Source: Dawidia soli (lineage in GTDB: Bacteria; Bacteroidota; Bacteroidia; Cytophagales; Cyclobacteriaceae). From it: a stretch of DNA of 42,781 nt. The position numbers were made by a program, and so were the translations under genes. The stretch lies in the NCBI RefSeq assembly GCF_018598185.1, contig NZ_JAHESC010000056.1, forward strand, positions 1 to 42,781, read 5' to 3'. The notes beneath the pieces are model-generated. The model was not told the origin of the DNA, did no database searches, and saw only the letters and a list, made by a program, of their open reading frames with translations. Position 1 is the stretch's first letter. Each line of letters starts with the position of its first letter. This document shows positions 1 through 9,376 of the stretch, piece by piece.

Positions 1-111
1 CAATAAAACTCCCCCCCGCCCGCCCCCGCCAGACACGCTCCGCCGGGCCCCCCGCGCCCGCCCCCCCGCCCCCCGCCCCCCCCCCCCCCCCCCCCCGCCC
101 CCCGCCCCCCC
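1..111. other. C-rich low-complexity sequence, probable assembly or read-end artefact
   Basis: The first ~111 bases are almost only C with scattered G and include very long C runs, unlike anything else in the window. The obgE reading frame runs into it with an in-frame TAA at 4-6, and recognisable Obg protein sequence begins only after about base 112. The genuine 5' part of obgE should lie here, so the sequence is best read as corrupted contig-end data rather than biology (inference). Confidence 0.6.
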
Positions 112-810
112 CTCGCCCGCGACGCCGAGACCGGACAGATCCGCTGCGAAATTACCGAAGACGGTCAGGAATTCGTATTGACACCCGGTGGCCGTGGAGG
201 CAAAGGCAATGCCTTTTTTGCAACCTCCACACACCAGGCGCCGCAGCATGCGCAACCGGGCGAGCCGGGCTTAGAAGAGTGGATCATCCTCGAGCTGAAG
301 CTGCTGGCCGATGTCGGCCTGGTAGGCTTCCCCAACGCCGGTAAGTCCACTTTGCTGTCCGTCGTGTCGGCCGCCAAACCGAAGATCGGCGATTATCCCT
401 TCACAACACTTACGCCCAACCTGGGCGTTGTCTCCTACCGCGAGGGTCGTTCGTTCGTCATGGCCGACATACCTGGCATCATCGAAGGCGCCGCCGAGGG
501 GAAAGGTCTGGGCATTCGTTTCCTCCGCCACATCGAACGCAATTCGCTCCTGCTGTTTATGATCCCCGCCGATGCCAGCAACATTCAGACAGAATACGAC
601 ATCCTGTTAAACGAGCTGCGCAAATACAACCCCGAGCTACTCGACAAAAAGCGCATCCTGGCCGTCTCGAAATCAGACATGCTCGACGAAGAGCTCAAAA
701 CCGAAATGAAACGCGAGCTCCCCGCCGACCTGCCCGCCGTATTCATCTCCGCCATCACCAACCAGGGCCTCACCGAGCTCAAAGACCTGATCTGGTCACA
801 ATTACATTAA
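112..810 (+). CDS. obgE: GTPase Obg, 5'-truncated
   Basis: Obg is a ribosome-associated GTPase that acts in late 50S assembly and stress control. The readable protein starts inside the glycine-rich OBG domain ([18 protein letters not shown], then GGRGGKGN) and continues through the complete G domain: G1 GFPNAGKST, the switch threonines in [10 protein letters not shown]3 DIPG, G4 in the form SKSD instead of NKxD, and G5 SA. About 232 residues are present of the usual ~330, so roughly the first 95-100 are missing in the C-rich block. A gene caller may choose TTG at 178 as the start, but clear Obg residues lie upstream in the same frame from 112 or 121, so that start is an artefact of the damaged 5' end. 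The stop is at 808-810. No other family fits. Confidence 0.93.
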   Translation, partial: LARDAETGQIRCEITEDGQEFVLTPGGRGGKGNAFFATSTHQAPQHAQPGEPGLEEWIILELKLLADVGLVGFPNAGKSTLLSVVSAAKPKIGDYPFTTLTPNLGVVSYREGRSFVMADIPGIIEGAAEGKGLGIRFLRHIERNSLLLFMIPADASNIQTEYDILLNELRKYNPELLDKKRILAVSKSDMLDEELKTEMKRELPADLPAVFISAITNQGLTELKDLIWSQLH

Positions 811-827
811 GCCCCACCATAGGCACC

Positions 828-923
828 TGGCGCGAGTCTCCCGACCGTAGGGAGGGTGTCCCGATAGCCATCGGGATGTGCCCGGCAGTGTTCGTGCACC
901 GATGGAAGGAGTCTCCGACTCCT
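828..923. repeat. Intergenic palindromic element, copy A
   Basis: This lies in the 302-bp gap between obgE and grpE. It begins tggcgcgagtct (828-839), contains the palindrome tcccgatagccatcggga (859-876) followed by tgtgcccggcagtgt, and ends with hairpin aggagtc-tcc-gactcct (907-923). The same order of parts occurs at 18900-18975, and parts of it at 36866-37081. Bases 924-1042 of the gap show nothing I recognise. Confidence 0.7.
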
Positions 924-1042
924 GGACCTTCACACAAATTATTTTTGCAGCCCCATGCTCACCCGCTTCTCCAACCCCTTTTCCCACGAAAATTCCCCCA
1001 ATTCCCCTGCCCGCCACAGCTTTTAGTGACCGCGCGGTAGGA

Positions 1043-1057
1043 ATGCCAGTTTGGCAT
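1043..1057. repeat. Small hairpin upstream of grpE
   Basis: The perfect hairpin atgcca-gtt-tggcat is preceded by ggtagga. Similar parts (ggtaggcagtt-tgc-aactgcc and gccag-gtgcaaa-ctggc) lie inside the intergenic element at 36965-37040, so this is probably another fragment of the same repeat family. No T run follows, which argues against a terminator. Confidence 0.4.
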
Positions 1058-1074
1058 GCGGCAGCTTTGGCAAA

Positions 1075-1104
1075 ATTGTTGACATTTGCCCCTTCATCAA
1101 TTTG
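1075..1104 (+). promoter_or_regulatory. Probable grpE-dnaJ promoter
   Basis: ATTG at 1075-1078 and TCAATTTG at 1097-1104 are 18 nt apart, close to the Bacteroidota pattern TTTG-N19-TAnnTTTG with one mismatch in the -7 box. The grpE ATG begins only 8 nt downstream, so the transcript would have almost no leader. Confidence 0.45.
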
Positions 1105-1112
1105 TAGTTACC

Positions 1113-1697
1113 ATGCAGCAAGAAAATAAGGACCAACGCGAAGAACTCAACCAAAATAAGGAGACGATCTCCGACAATACAGTAGAAATGGCAGATGCCG
1201 TAAAAGGAGCTGACAATGCGGAGGAGGATCTGAAAGGCGGCGACGAAAACGGCGGCCTTGTAAAACTGCAGGCCGAGCTGGCCGAGCAGAAGGATAAATA
1301 CATCCGCCTGTATTCCGAATTCGAAAACTTCCGTCGCAGAACCGCCAAAGAAAAGATCGAAATGATCTCGTCCGCCAACGAAACGCTGATCAAATCACTG
1401 CTGCCCGTGGCCGACGACTTCGAGCGCGCCGAAAAATCTTTCAAAGATCGCAATGACAAAGAGCTGGAAGGCTTCTTCCTGATCTATAATAAATTCAAGA
1501 AAGTGCTCGAGCAGTATGGAGTAAAAGTAATGGAGCTTGGCCCCGGCTCGGAGTTCAATGTCGACGTGCACGAAGCCATTACACAAATTCCCGCCCCCGA
1601 CGAAAAGCTGAAAGGCAAGATCGTGGATGTTGTCGAGAAAGGATATTTACAAAACGATAAAGTTATCCGGTTTGCCAAAGTGGTGGTCGGGAGCTAA
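1113..1697 (+). CDS. grpE: Nucleotide exchange factor GrpE
   Basis: GrpE (194 residues) is the cytoplasmic exchange factor that releases ADP from DnaK. The N-terminal ~50 residues are acidic and low in complexity. A long coiled coil follows, with FENFRRRTAKEK marking the dimerisation helix, then the C-terminal beta-wing ending VIRFAKVVVG (family motif: L.r.A.V.V). The ATG at 1113 is preferred to an in-frame TTG at 1086 because it gives the usual start and sits just after the predicted promoter. dnaJ follows after 15 nt, so the two are probably one operon. Their partner dnaK is about 12 kb away in this window, unlike the common grpE-dnaK-dnaJ arrangement. Confidence 0.95.
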   Translation: MQQENKDQREELNQNKETISDNTVEMADAVKGADNAEEDLKGGDENGGLVKLQAELAEQKDKYIRLYSEFENFRRRTAKEKIEMISSANETLIKSLLPVADDFERAEKSFKDRNDKELEGFFLIYNKFKKVLEQYGVKVMELGPGSEFNVDVHEAITQIPAPDEKLKGKIVDVVEKGYLQNDKVIRFAKVVVGS

Positions 1698-1712
1698 TTC
1701 ATATTTACTTAC

Positions 1713-2828
1713 ATGTCTACCAAGAGAGATTTTTACGAAATACTGGGCGTAAGCAAAACCGCTACACCGGAAGAGATCAAGAAGGCATACCGCAAAGTAG
1801 CCATTCAATTTCACCCGGATAAGAACCCCGGTAACAAAGAGGCAGAAGAAAAATTTAAAGAAGCCGCCGAGGCCTATGAAGTCCTCAGCGATGCCGATAA
1901 ACGCGCCCGCTACGATCGCTTCGGCCACGCCGGTGCTAACGGCGGAGGCGGCTATGGCGGCCACAACATGAACATGGAAGATATCTTCAGCCAGTTTGGA
2001 GATATTTTCGGCGGTGGCAGCCCCTTTGATAGCTTCTTTGGTGGCGGAGGCGGTGGACGTCGTCAGCGCAAAGGTTCCAACCTGCGCATCAAGCTGAAGC
2101 TCTCGCTGGAAGAGATCGCCGCGGGCGTAGAAAAGAAAATAAAAGTGAACCGCCTGGTGCGGGCCGAAGGCGTAACGTTCAAGACGTGCACCACCTGCAA
2201 CGGCAGTGGCCAGATCAAAAAGGTCGTAAACACCATGCTGGGCCAGATGGTCTCGGCCACGACCTGTTCTACCTGTGACGGCAGCGGCCAGATCATAGAC
2301 AAACGCCCCGCCGGCGTAGATAGCTCCGGACTCGTGTCGAAGGAAGAGATCCTGTCGGTAAAGATCCCGGCCGGTGTTGGCGAAGGCATGCAGCTGGCCA
2401 TGTCCGGCAAAGGCAACGAGGCCCCCGGCGGCGTAGCCGGCGACCTGCTCATCCTCATCGAAGAACAGGAAGACAAACAACTGAAACGCGACGGCAATAA
2501 CCTGATCTACGAATTATACATCAGTGTCGTAGACGCAGCGCTGGGCACCTCGGTAGAAGTTCCGTCTGTCAGCGGCAAGGTGAAGATCAAGATCGATCCC
2601 GGCACCCAAAGTGGCAAAATATTGCGGTTACGCGGCAAAGGCCTAAAAGACGTCAATGGCTATGAAACCGGCGACCAGCTGATCTACGTAAACGTGTGGA
2701 TTCCCAAGAAATTGACGCCCGACGAAAAGGCAAAATTGGAAAGCCTGCGCAGTGCGCCGAATTTTCAACCGCACCCCGATGCCAACGAAAAAGGATTTTT
2801 CGAAAGAATGAAGGAATACTTCAGTTAA
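1713..2828 (+). CDS. dnaJ: Chaperone DnaJ (Hsp40) with a reduced zinc domain
   Basis: DnaJ (371 residues) delivers unfolded proteins to DnaK and triggers its ATPase. The J domain covers residues 5-70 with HPD at 34-36. A G/F-rich linker follows at about 71-120, then the substrate-binding beta domains and a C-terminal dimerisation segment. The zinc domain is unusual: only two CxxCxGxG repeats are present (159-166 CTTCNGSG and 185-192 CSTCDGSG), where type I DnaJ normally has four forming two zinc sites. The surviving pair flanks NTMLGQM, which corresponds to repeats II and III, so the second zinc site is kept and the first lost. The stop is followed by a strong terminator, which ends the grpE-dnaJ operon. 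Confidence 0.95.
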   Translation: MSTKRDFYEILGVSKTATPEEIKKAYRKVAIQFHPDKNPGNKEAEEKFKEAAEAYEVLSDADKRARYDRFGHAGANGGGGYGGHNMNMEDIFSQFGDIFGGGSPFDSFFGGGGGGRRQRKGSNLRIKLKLSLEEIAAGVEKKIKVNRLVRAEGVTFKTCTTCNGSGQIKKVVNTMLGQMVSATTCSTCDGSGQIIDKRPAGVDSSGLVSKEEILSVKIPAGVGEGMQLAMSGKGNEAPGGVAGDLLILIEEQEDKQLKRDGNNLIYELYISVVDAALGTSVEVPSVSGKVKIKIDPGTQSGKILRLRGKGLKDVNGYETGDQLIYVNVWIPKKLTPDEKAKLESLRSAPNFQPHPDANEKGFFERMKEYFS

Positions 2829-2845
2829 ATTTCGCCATCTCCTTG

Positions 2846-2893
2846 AAAACCCTCGTTTAATACGCTGAAGACGTACCTGAACGAGGGTTTTTC
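2846..2893 (+). terminator. Rho-independent terminator after dnaJ
   Basis: The stem aaaaccctcgtt (2846-2857) pairs with aacgagggtttt (2880-2891) across a 22-nt loop and is followed by a T-rich tract. The A and T runs on either side could make it work in both directions. Confidence 0.75.
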
Positions 2894-2958
2894 GTTTTAT
2901 TTATTGTTTAAACTTACAGCCGTGTAACCTGTGGAGAGCAGGACCGTAATAATTCACC

Positions 2959-3867
2959 ATGCGTAGAAAGATTTGGCTAACATGTTGCGGAGTTGCGCTT
3001 GGCGGGATCGTTTTCGGCCAGATTAAGAAACAATTCACGGTCGAAGACACCCAGTCGTGCGAAAGCGTGCGCTTGAGCCTGCAGGCCAACAGCGGCAATT
3101 GCTACATCAAACCCAGCCAAAATCCCGAAATCCTCAACGTTTTCAGCAATCAGACCGAAACCGAATACGCACACAACTTCCGGAAAGAGATCAAAGGCAA
3201 GACCTGCGAGGTACAGCTCAACCTGGAAGACAGCCAGTCCAGCTCCCTGGGAGAATCGATCTCCACCCATTTTTTTGGCAGTACGGAAGGCGGCGGCGAC
3301 AAACTGTGGAAAATGTACCTGACAGACATGAAGCCGTACCTGCTGGAACTGAAATACGGCGTGGGCAATGCCAACGTAGACCTCTCCGGTCTGGCCATAA
3401 AAAAATTGAAGATAAGCTCGGGCAGTGCCAACGTAAACGTAGGCTACAACTCGTCACTGGAAAACCAGATCGATATGGATACCTTCATCGTGAAGGTAGA
3501 CCTGGGCTCTGTTAACGTCAAAAACCTGAACCTGTCGCGCACGCACTTTGTACAGGCCGACGTGGGCTTCGGAAATGTAACACTTGATTTCAGCAACAAG
3601 CCCCTGGTGCACAATACCGTCAAGGGCAGCGTAGGCGCCGGCAACCTGCTGATCCTGATGCCCACCGATGAAACCCCCGTGTTGGTAAAGATCCACGACT
3701 CGTGGCTGTGCAGCGTCAAGATGCCCGGCAGCCTGGTCAAGATCAAAGAAAATACCTTTGCCAACGCCTCGTATAGCAAAGACCCCCAGGGTGGCCTGAC
3801 CTTCGACCTCGATGTATCCATGGGCAGCATCGTGTTTAAAGAAGCAGAAGTAAAAGATCCCAAGTAG
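2959..3867 (+). CDS. Secreted hypothetical protein, beta-solenoid-like (DUF4097-like)
   Basis: I cannot assign a function to this 302-residue protein. Residues 1-20 look like a signal peptide (positively charged MRRK, then a hydrophobic stretch ending GIVFGQ). The second half has a repeating pattern of short strands: GVGNANVDL, GSANVNVGY, GSVNVKNLNL, GFGNVTLDF, GAGNLLILM. This resembles the stacked strands of DUF4097/LiaF-like or GIN-domain proteins, which are usually envelope-associated. No catalytic motif is visible. The gene is monocistronic: the dnaJ terminator lies upstream and a small hairpin with a T run lies just downstream. The ATG at 2959 puts the signal peptide at the N terminus. 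Confidence 0.75.
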   Translation: MRRKIWLTCCGVALGGIVFGQIKKQFTVEDTQSCESVRLSLQANSGNCYIKPSQNPEILNVFSNQTETEYAHNFRKEIKGKTCEVQLNLEDSQSSSLGESISTHFFGSTEGGGDKLWKMYLTDMKPYLLELKYGVGNANVDLSGLAIKKLKISSGSANVNVGYNSSLENQIDMDTFIVKVDLGSVNVKNLNLSRTHFVQADVGFGNVTLDFSNKPLVHNTVKGSVGAGNLLILMPTDETPVLVKIHDSWLCSVKMPGSLVKIKENTFANASYSKDPQGGLTFDLDVSMGSIVFKEAEVKDPK

Positions 3868-3875
3868 GAGATGTC

Positions 3876-3900
3876 GCCCGTCAGGGCTTTTATTTTTTTT
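3876..3900 (+). terminator. Possible terminator
   Basis: A short hairpin gccc-gtca-gggc (3876-3887) is followed directly by tttta and eight more T residues. The stem is only 4 bp, but the T tract is strong and the site sits immediately after a stop codon. Confidence 0.4.
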
Positions 3901-3961
3901 CCCTCCTGGTAATTTTATCTTGTAGGCCGATACTAATCGACCAACAAACCACCATGAATCA

Positions 3962-4876
3962 TTGGAAGCGCTCATTGCCCACGAGGTAACAAAACGATAT
4001 TCGCAGCACCTGGCACTGGACCGCGTAAGCCTGGCCATTCCCGCGCAGACCATCTTCGGGTTGTTAGGCCCCAACGGAGCCGGAAAGACCACCCTCATTC
4101 GCATCATCAACCAGATCATCCAGGCAGACCAGGGCACCATTACCCTGTTTGGAGAACGGCTGCAGGAAAAACACATCGGCACGATCGGCTACCTGCCCGA
4201 AGAGCGGGGCCTGTATAAAAAAATGCGCGTGGGAGAACAACTCATCTACTTTGCGCAGCTCAAAGGCCTCAGCCGCCAGGAGGCCATCGCCCGCAGCAAA
4301 GCGTGGATCACAAAATTCGAGATCAAAGACTGGTGGAATAAAAAAGTAGAAGACCTCAGTAAAGGCATGGCGCAAAAGGTGCAATTTATCAGCACCGTCA
4401 TGCACGAGCCGCGCCTCATCATATTAGACGAGCCCTTTTCAGGCTTCGATCCCATCAATGCACAGCTGATCACCAAAGAGATCCTCGAGCTGAAAGACAA
4501 AGGCTGCACGATCATTTTCTCCACACACCGCATGGAAACGGTAGAAGACCTGTGCGACCACATCGTCCTGATCGATCGATCCAAAAAGATCCTGGAGGGA
4601 TCCAAACGGCAGGTAAAAGAAACTTATCGCACCCATACCTACACCGTTGAGCACCGCGGCCCGTTTGCGCTGGATGCCGCAAAGTACCGGTTGATCCAAC
4701 AGCGCGTCGTGGAAGATAATTTCTATAAAACAGTGATCGCCGTACATGACGACAGCGGCCCCAACCAGCTGCTCCGCGACCTGATCCAGGTAACAGAAGT
4801 GCATAGCTTTATCGAAAAGATACCGACCATGAGCGAGATCTTTATCACGTTGGTGAAAGGAGGAAACCATGAATAA
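3962..4876 (+). CDS. ABC-2 type transporter, ATP-binding protein
   Basis: This is the cytoplasmic ATPase of an ABC exporter of the NatA/DrrA type (304 residues as called). Visible motifs are Walker A GPNGAGKT (36-43), signature LSKGM (132-136, a variant of LSGGQ), Walker B RLIILDEP (151-158) and the H-loop STHRM (His189). A C-terminal accessory domain (~215-304) follows, typical of exporter ATPases. The start is uncertain. TTG at 3962 is the only start-like codon next to the family N terminus (EALIAHEVTKRY). A good ATG at 3954 is one base out of frame, so either TTG is used or a base is missing between 3954 and 3962. The permease overlaps the 3' end by 8 nt. Substrate unknown. Confidence 0.92.
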   Translation: MEALIAHEVTKRYSQHLALDRVSLAIPAQTIFGLLGPNGAGKTTLIRIINQIIQADQGTITLFGERLQEKHIGTIGYLPEERGLYKKMRVGEQLIYFAQLKGLSRQEAIARSKAWITKFEIKDWWNKKVEDLSKGMAQKVQFISTVMHEPRLIILDEPFSGFDPINAQLITKEILELKDKGCTIIFSTHRMETVEDLCDHIVLIDRSKKILEGSKRQVKETYRTHTYTVEHRGPFALDAAKYRLIQQRVVEDNFYKTVIAVHDDSGPNQLLRDLIQVTEVHSFIEKIPTMSEIFITLVKGGNHE

Positions 4877-6185
4877 GATTTGGCTCATCATGAAACGCGA
4901 GTTTCTCACCCGCGTACAAAAACGCTCGTTCCTGATCGCAACGATCCTCATTCCGCTCATCTTCCCGTTGCTGATGGGGCTTATGATGTACTTTTCCGTG
5001 GAGCAAAAACGCCACGCCGAAAAACAGGAGATCCAGTATGTGGATGAAAGCGGTTTGTTTGTGCCCGATACATCGGTGTTTCGCTTCAAACCCTTTCCCG
5101 GTACCTTCCAACAGGCCCGTATGTTACTGGATGCCGACTCCAATGTCGTGGGAACACTGCTGCACATCCCGAAGCTGGACGTGATGCGGCCGGCAGGGAT
5201 CACGTTGTATGGCAAAGTAAACCTCAGCCCCTCGGACATCGCCAGCCTGGAGCAAATGCTCGAGAACCGCATCCGCGATGTAAAGATGGAACAGATGAAG
5301 GTCAATCAGAAATTACTGGATGAGCTTAAAACAGACGTGTCGATCGAAGCCATCACGGTAACGGAAGGCGGACATGAAGAGGCTTCCGACTCCAGCATCC
5401 TGTTTGGGATGGGCATGGCCTGTGGCATCCTGATGTATATGTTCATCTTTATCTATGGCGCGCAGATCATGCAGGGCGTCATTGAAGAGAAATCCAGCAA
5501 GGTGGTCGAGATCATCGTATCGTCGGTCCGGCCTTTCCAGTTGATGATGGGAAAGATCCTCGGCCTGGCATCCGTGGGTTTGCTGCAGTTCCTGATCTGG
5601 ATCGTCTTGATCACCGTCGTCTCCACCACGTTGCTGACCTACTTTGGAGTATCCATGCCGCAGCAACAAATGATGGAAGAGGTCGGCCGGCAATACCCGG
5701 AGAGTGCCGCGGCACAAGACTACGCCGTCGCTTCGTTTATGAAGGTTTGGGACCAGATCCCGCTGACGTATGTCATTTTTAATTTCCTGTTTTACTTCCT
5801 CGGAGGCTACCTGCTCTACGGCGCACTCTTTGCCGCCGTGGGAGCCGCCGTCGACAGCCCGGCCGAAGCCCAGCAGTTTATGTTCCCGATCACCATCCCC
5901 ATGCTGATCGCCTACCTCAGCCTGTTTGCCTTTGTGTTAGAAGACCACGATAGCGCGATCAGTGTGTGGCTGTCGATCATACCCTTTACAGCACCCATCA
6001 CCATGATCGGCCGGCTCGGCTTCGGCGTGCCGTGGTGGCAGTTGCTATTATCGCAGGGATTGCTGATCATAGGCTTTATATTTACCACCTGGGCCGCGGG
6101 CAGGGTCTACCGCATCGGCATTCTCATGCACGGTGCCAAAGTGAACTACCGCGTGCTGATGAAGTGGTTTATGATGCGAAACTAG
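4869..6185 (+). CDS. ABC-2 type transporter, permease
   Basis: This 438-residue membrane partner of the preceding ATPase resembles the NatB/YhaP family. One membrane segment lies near the N terminus (about 20-42, SFLIATILIPLIFPLLMGLMM). A soluble extracytoplasmic region of about 130 residues follows, then a C-terminal group of roughly five membrane segments starting at GMGMACGILMYMFIFIYG. The stretch QGVIEEKSSKVVEIIVSSVRP is typical of ABC-2 permeases and lies on the cytoplasmic side. The ATG overlaps the ATPase gene by 8 nt, so the two are translationally coupled. Families of this type export sodium, drugs or peptides, and the sequence does not show which. Confidence 0.9.
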   Translation: MNKIWLIMKREFLTRVQKRSFLIATILIPLIFPLLMGLMMYFSVEQKRHAEKQEIQYVDESGLFVPDTSVFRFKPFPGTFQQARMLLDADSNVVGTLLHIPKLDVMRPAGITLYGKVNLSPSDIASLEQMLENRIRDVKMEQMKVNQKLLDELKTDVSIEAITVTEGGHEEASDSSILFGMGMACGILMYMFIFIYGAQIMQGVIEEKSSKVVEIIVSSVRPFQLMMGKILGLASVGLLQFLIWIVLITVVSTTLLTYFGVSMPQQQMMEEVGRQYPESAAAQDYAVASFMKVWDQIPLTYVIFNFLFYFLGGYLLYGALFAAVGAAVDSPAEAQQFMFPITIPMLIAYLSLFAFVLEDHDSAISVWLSIIPFTAPITMIGRLGFGVPWWQLLLSQGLLIIGFIFTTWAAGRVYRIGILMHGAKVNYRVLMKWFMMRN

Positions 6186-6186
6186 C

Positions 6187-7443
6187 ATGAGCAAAAAGCC
6201 TTCAATACCGGGACTGGCATTTTATCAGAACAACTCCGCTGCCAAGTGGATCGTACTGGGCGTCGCCATCCTGATCAGTGGAGGGTCCATCTATTATACC
6301 AAAATACTCGTAGACCAGCTCAAGGAGCGCGAGCGACAGCAGGTACAACTATACGCCAAGGCAATAGAATATACCGCCAACGAAGACGATACCGGCGGCG
6401 ACGTAAACTTCATCGCGCAGGAGATCCTCTTCCAGAACAACTCGATCCCCATCATCCTGGCCGACGAGAAAGGCAATGTATTGTCATACCGCAACCTCGA
6501 CCTGGAGGAGCCTTGGTCCTCCGAGCGCAAGGATGCCTTCCTGGCCGACGCCATGGAAACCATGAAGACCACCTACGAGCCCATCACCGTCACGTTGCGC
6601 GACTCCCAGACAGGCGAGGTGTTTGGTGTACAATATATTTACTATAAGAATTCATTCCTGCTCATACAGCTCATCGCCTATCCCTATATCCAGTTGTCCG
6701 TCATCGCCATCTTTGCCTTCATTTCCTACCTGGCCTTCAGCTACTCCAAAGCCGCCGAGCAAAACCGCGTGTGGGTAGGCCTGGCAAAAGAGACAGCGCA
6801 CCAGCTGGGCACACCCCTGTCGTCGTTGATGGCCTGGGTAGAGCTCCTGCGCGAAGACCCCGGGGTAAAACAGAAGGGCGTGGTGGAAGAGCTGGAGAAA
6901 GATGTATACAAACTGCGGATCGTGACCGAACGGTTTTCCAGCATCGGTTCCGTGCCCACGCTCAAACGCGAGAACATCGTCTCGTTGGTCAACAATGTCG
7001 TAAATTACCTCCGCCCACGTGTTTCTGCCAAAGTGCGCATCGAGGTATTCACGTTATCCGATCACATTGACGCCGATGTGCACGTACCGCTTTTCGAATG
7101 GGTCATTGAAAACCTCTGTAAAAATGCGGTAGACGCGATGGGCAACTCCGGTACCATTGCCATCAAGATCCTGCGCGGCAACGAAGGCAAAGTCTTTATC
7201 GACGTATCTGACACCGGCAAGGGCATCCCCCGGTCTAAGATCAATATGGTGTTCCGGCCTGGATTTACTACTAAAAAACGGGGCTGGGGCCTGGGCCTGA
7301 CGCTGGCCCGGCGCATTATCGACACCTATCACAACGGCAAGATCTTCGTAAAAAGCTCGGAAGAGAATCAGGGCACTACCTTCCGAATCGTGTTGAATGC
7401 CGCCCCCGAGAGCTTTGCGCAACGCCCGCAGCCGGGGGCTTAA
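6187..7443 (+). CDS. Membrane sensor histidine kinase
   Basis: This is a 418-residue two-component kinase. Two membrane segments (about 20-39 and 157-185) enclose a ~115-residue extracytoplasmic sensor region with no domain I recognise. The H-box is KETAHQLGTPLSSL with phosphoacceptor His205. The ATPase domain shows the N-box ENLCKNAVDAM (308-318), G1 DTGKGI (342-347), F-box GFTTKKRG and G2 GWGLGL (366-371). No HAMP domain is obvious. The start lies 1 nt after the permease stop, so it is co-transcribed with the ABC exporter and may sense exporter substrate or envelope stress (inference). No response regulator gene is adjacent, so its partner must be elsewhere. Confidence 0.92.
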   Translation: MSKKPSIPGLAFYQNNSAAKWIVLGVAILISGGSIYYTKILVDQLKERERQQVQLYAKAIEYTANEDDTGGDVNFIAQEILFQNNSIPIILADEKGNVLSYRNLDLEEPWSSERKDAFLADAMETMKTTYEPITVTLRDSQTGEVFGVQYIYYKNSFLLIQLIAYPYIQLSVIAIFAFISYLAFSYSKAAEQNRVWVGLAKETAHQLGTPLSSLMAWVELLREDPGVKQKGVVEELEKDVYKLRIVTERFSSIGSVPTLKRENIVSLVNNVVNYLRPRVSAKVRIEVFTLSDHIDADVHVPLFEWVIENLCKNAVDAMGNSGTIAIKILRGNEGKVFIDVSDTGKGIPRSKINMVFRPGFTTKKRGWGLGLTLARRIIDTYHNGKIFVKSSEENQGTTFRIVLNAAPESFAQRPQPGA

Positions 7444-7470
7444 AAAGGCGTAATAATTCGACCGGCGCTC

Positions 7471-7501
7471 TTTGTTCTTCTTGCTCAAACGGCTACTTTT
7501 G
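7471..7501 (+). promoter_or_regulatory. atpD-atpC promoter
   Basis: TTTG (7471-7474) and TACTTTTG (7494-7501) are separated by 19 nt, an exact match to the Bacteroidota sigma-ABfr promoter consensus. The -7 box ends 39 nt before the atpD ATG. It is the best promoter in the window. Confidence 0.75.
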
Positions 7502-7522
7502 CGGTCGATTTTCAGACCCTGA

Positions 7523-9049
<1,527 letters not shown>

Positions 9050-9116
9050 TATTCATTTCAGGTTTCAGGTACGGCTACCAAGCAACGCTGTACCTGTAAC
9101 CTTTAACCCGATACAG

Positions 9117-9362
9117 ATGCATCTGGAAATATTAACTCCCGAGAAAAAGATATTTGAAGGCGAAGTGAGCATCGCCACCTTTCCTGGTGCCGATGGTTCC
9201 TTCCAGGTGATGGATCACCATGCACCCCTCATCAGCTTGCTCAAAGCAGGCACGGTAGAGTATAAAGGTAAAGAAGGTGCGCACCAGATCGCCGTTACCG
9301 GCGGAGTGGTAGAAGTGTTGAAGAACAAAGTGATCCTGCTGGCAGACAGCGTCGTGGCATAA
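9117..9362 (+). CDS. atpC: F-type ATP synthase subunit epsilon, short form
   Basis: Epsilon (81 residues) links the gamma rotor shaft to the c-ring. Only the N-terminal beta-sandwich is present (LEILTPEKKIFEGEV, then GSFQVMDHHAPLISLLKAG). The C-terminal two-helix inhibitory domain of the ~135-residue E. coli type is absent. Short epsilons of about this length are known in Bacteroidota, so this is not a truncation by mutation. It follows atpD after 67 nt, which include an imperfect hairpin (caggtac/gtacctg) without a T run. The gene ends 14 nt from the convergent lipoprotein gene. Confidence 0.93.
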   Translation: MHLEILTPEKKIFEGEVSIATFPGADGSFQVMDHHAPLISLLKAGTVEYKGKEGAHQIAVTGGVVEVLKNKVILLADSVVA

Positions 9363-9376
9363 GCACACGCATAACG

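Noticed and set aside
878-1129. 83-codon ORF between obgE and grpE
   Set aside because: It crosses the palindromic repeat element and the grpE promoter and start, and its composition is not protein-like.
9066-9096. Hairpin between atpD and atpC as a terminator
   Set aside because: The 7-bp stem has a 17-nt loop and no T run, and atpC needs read-through from atpD.
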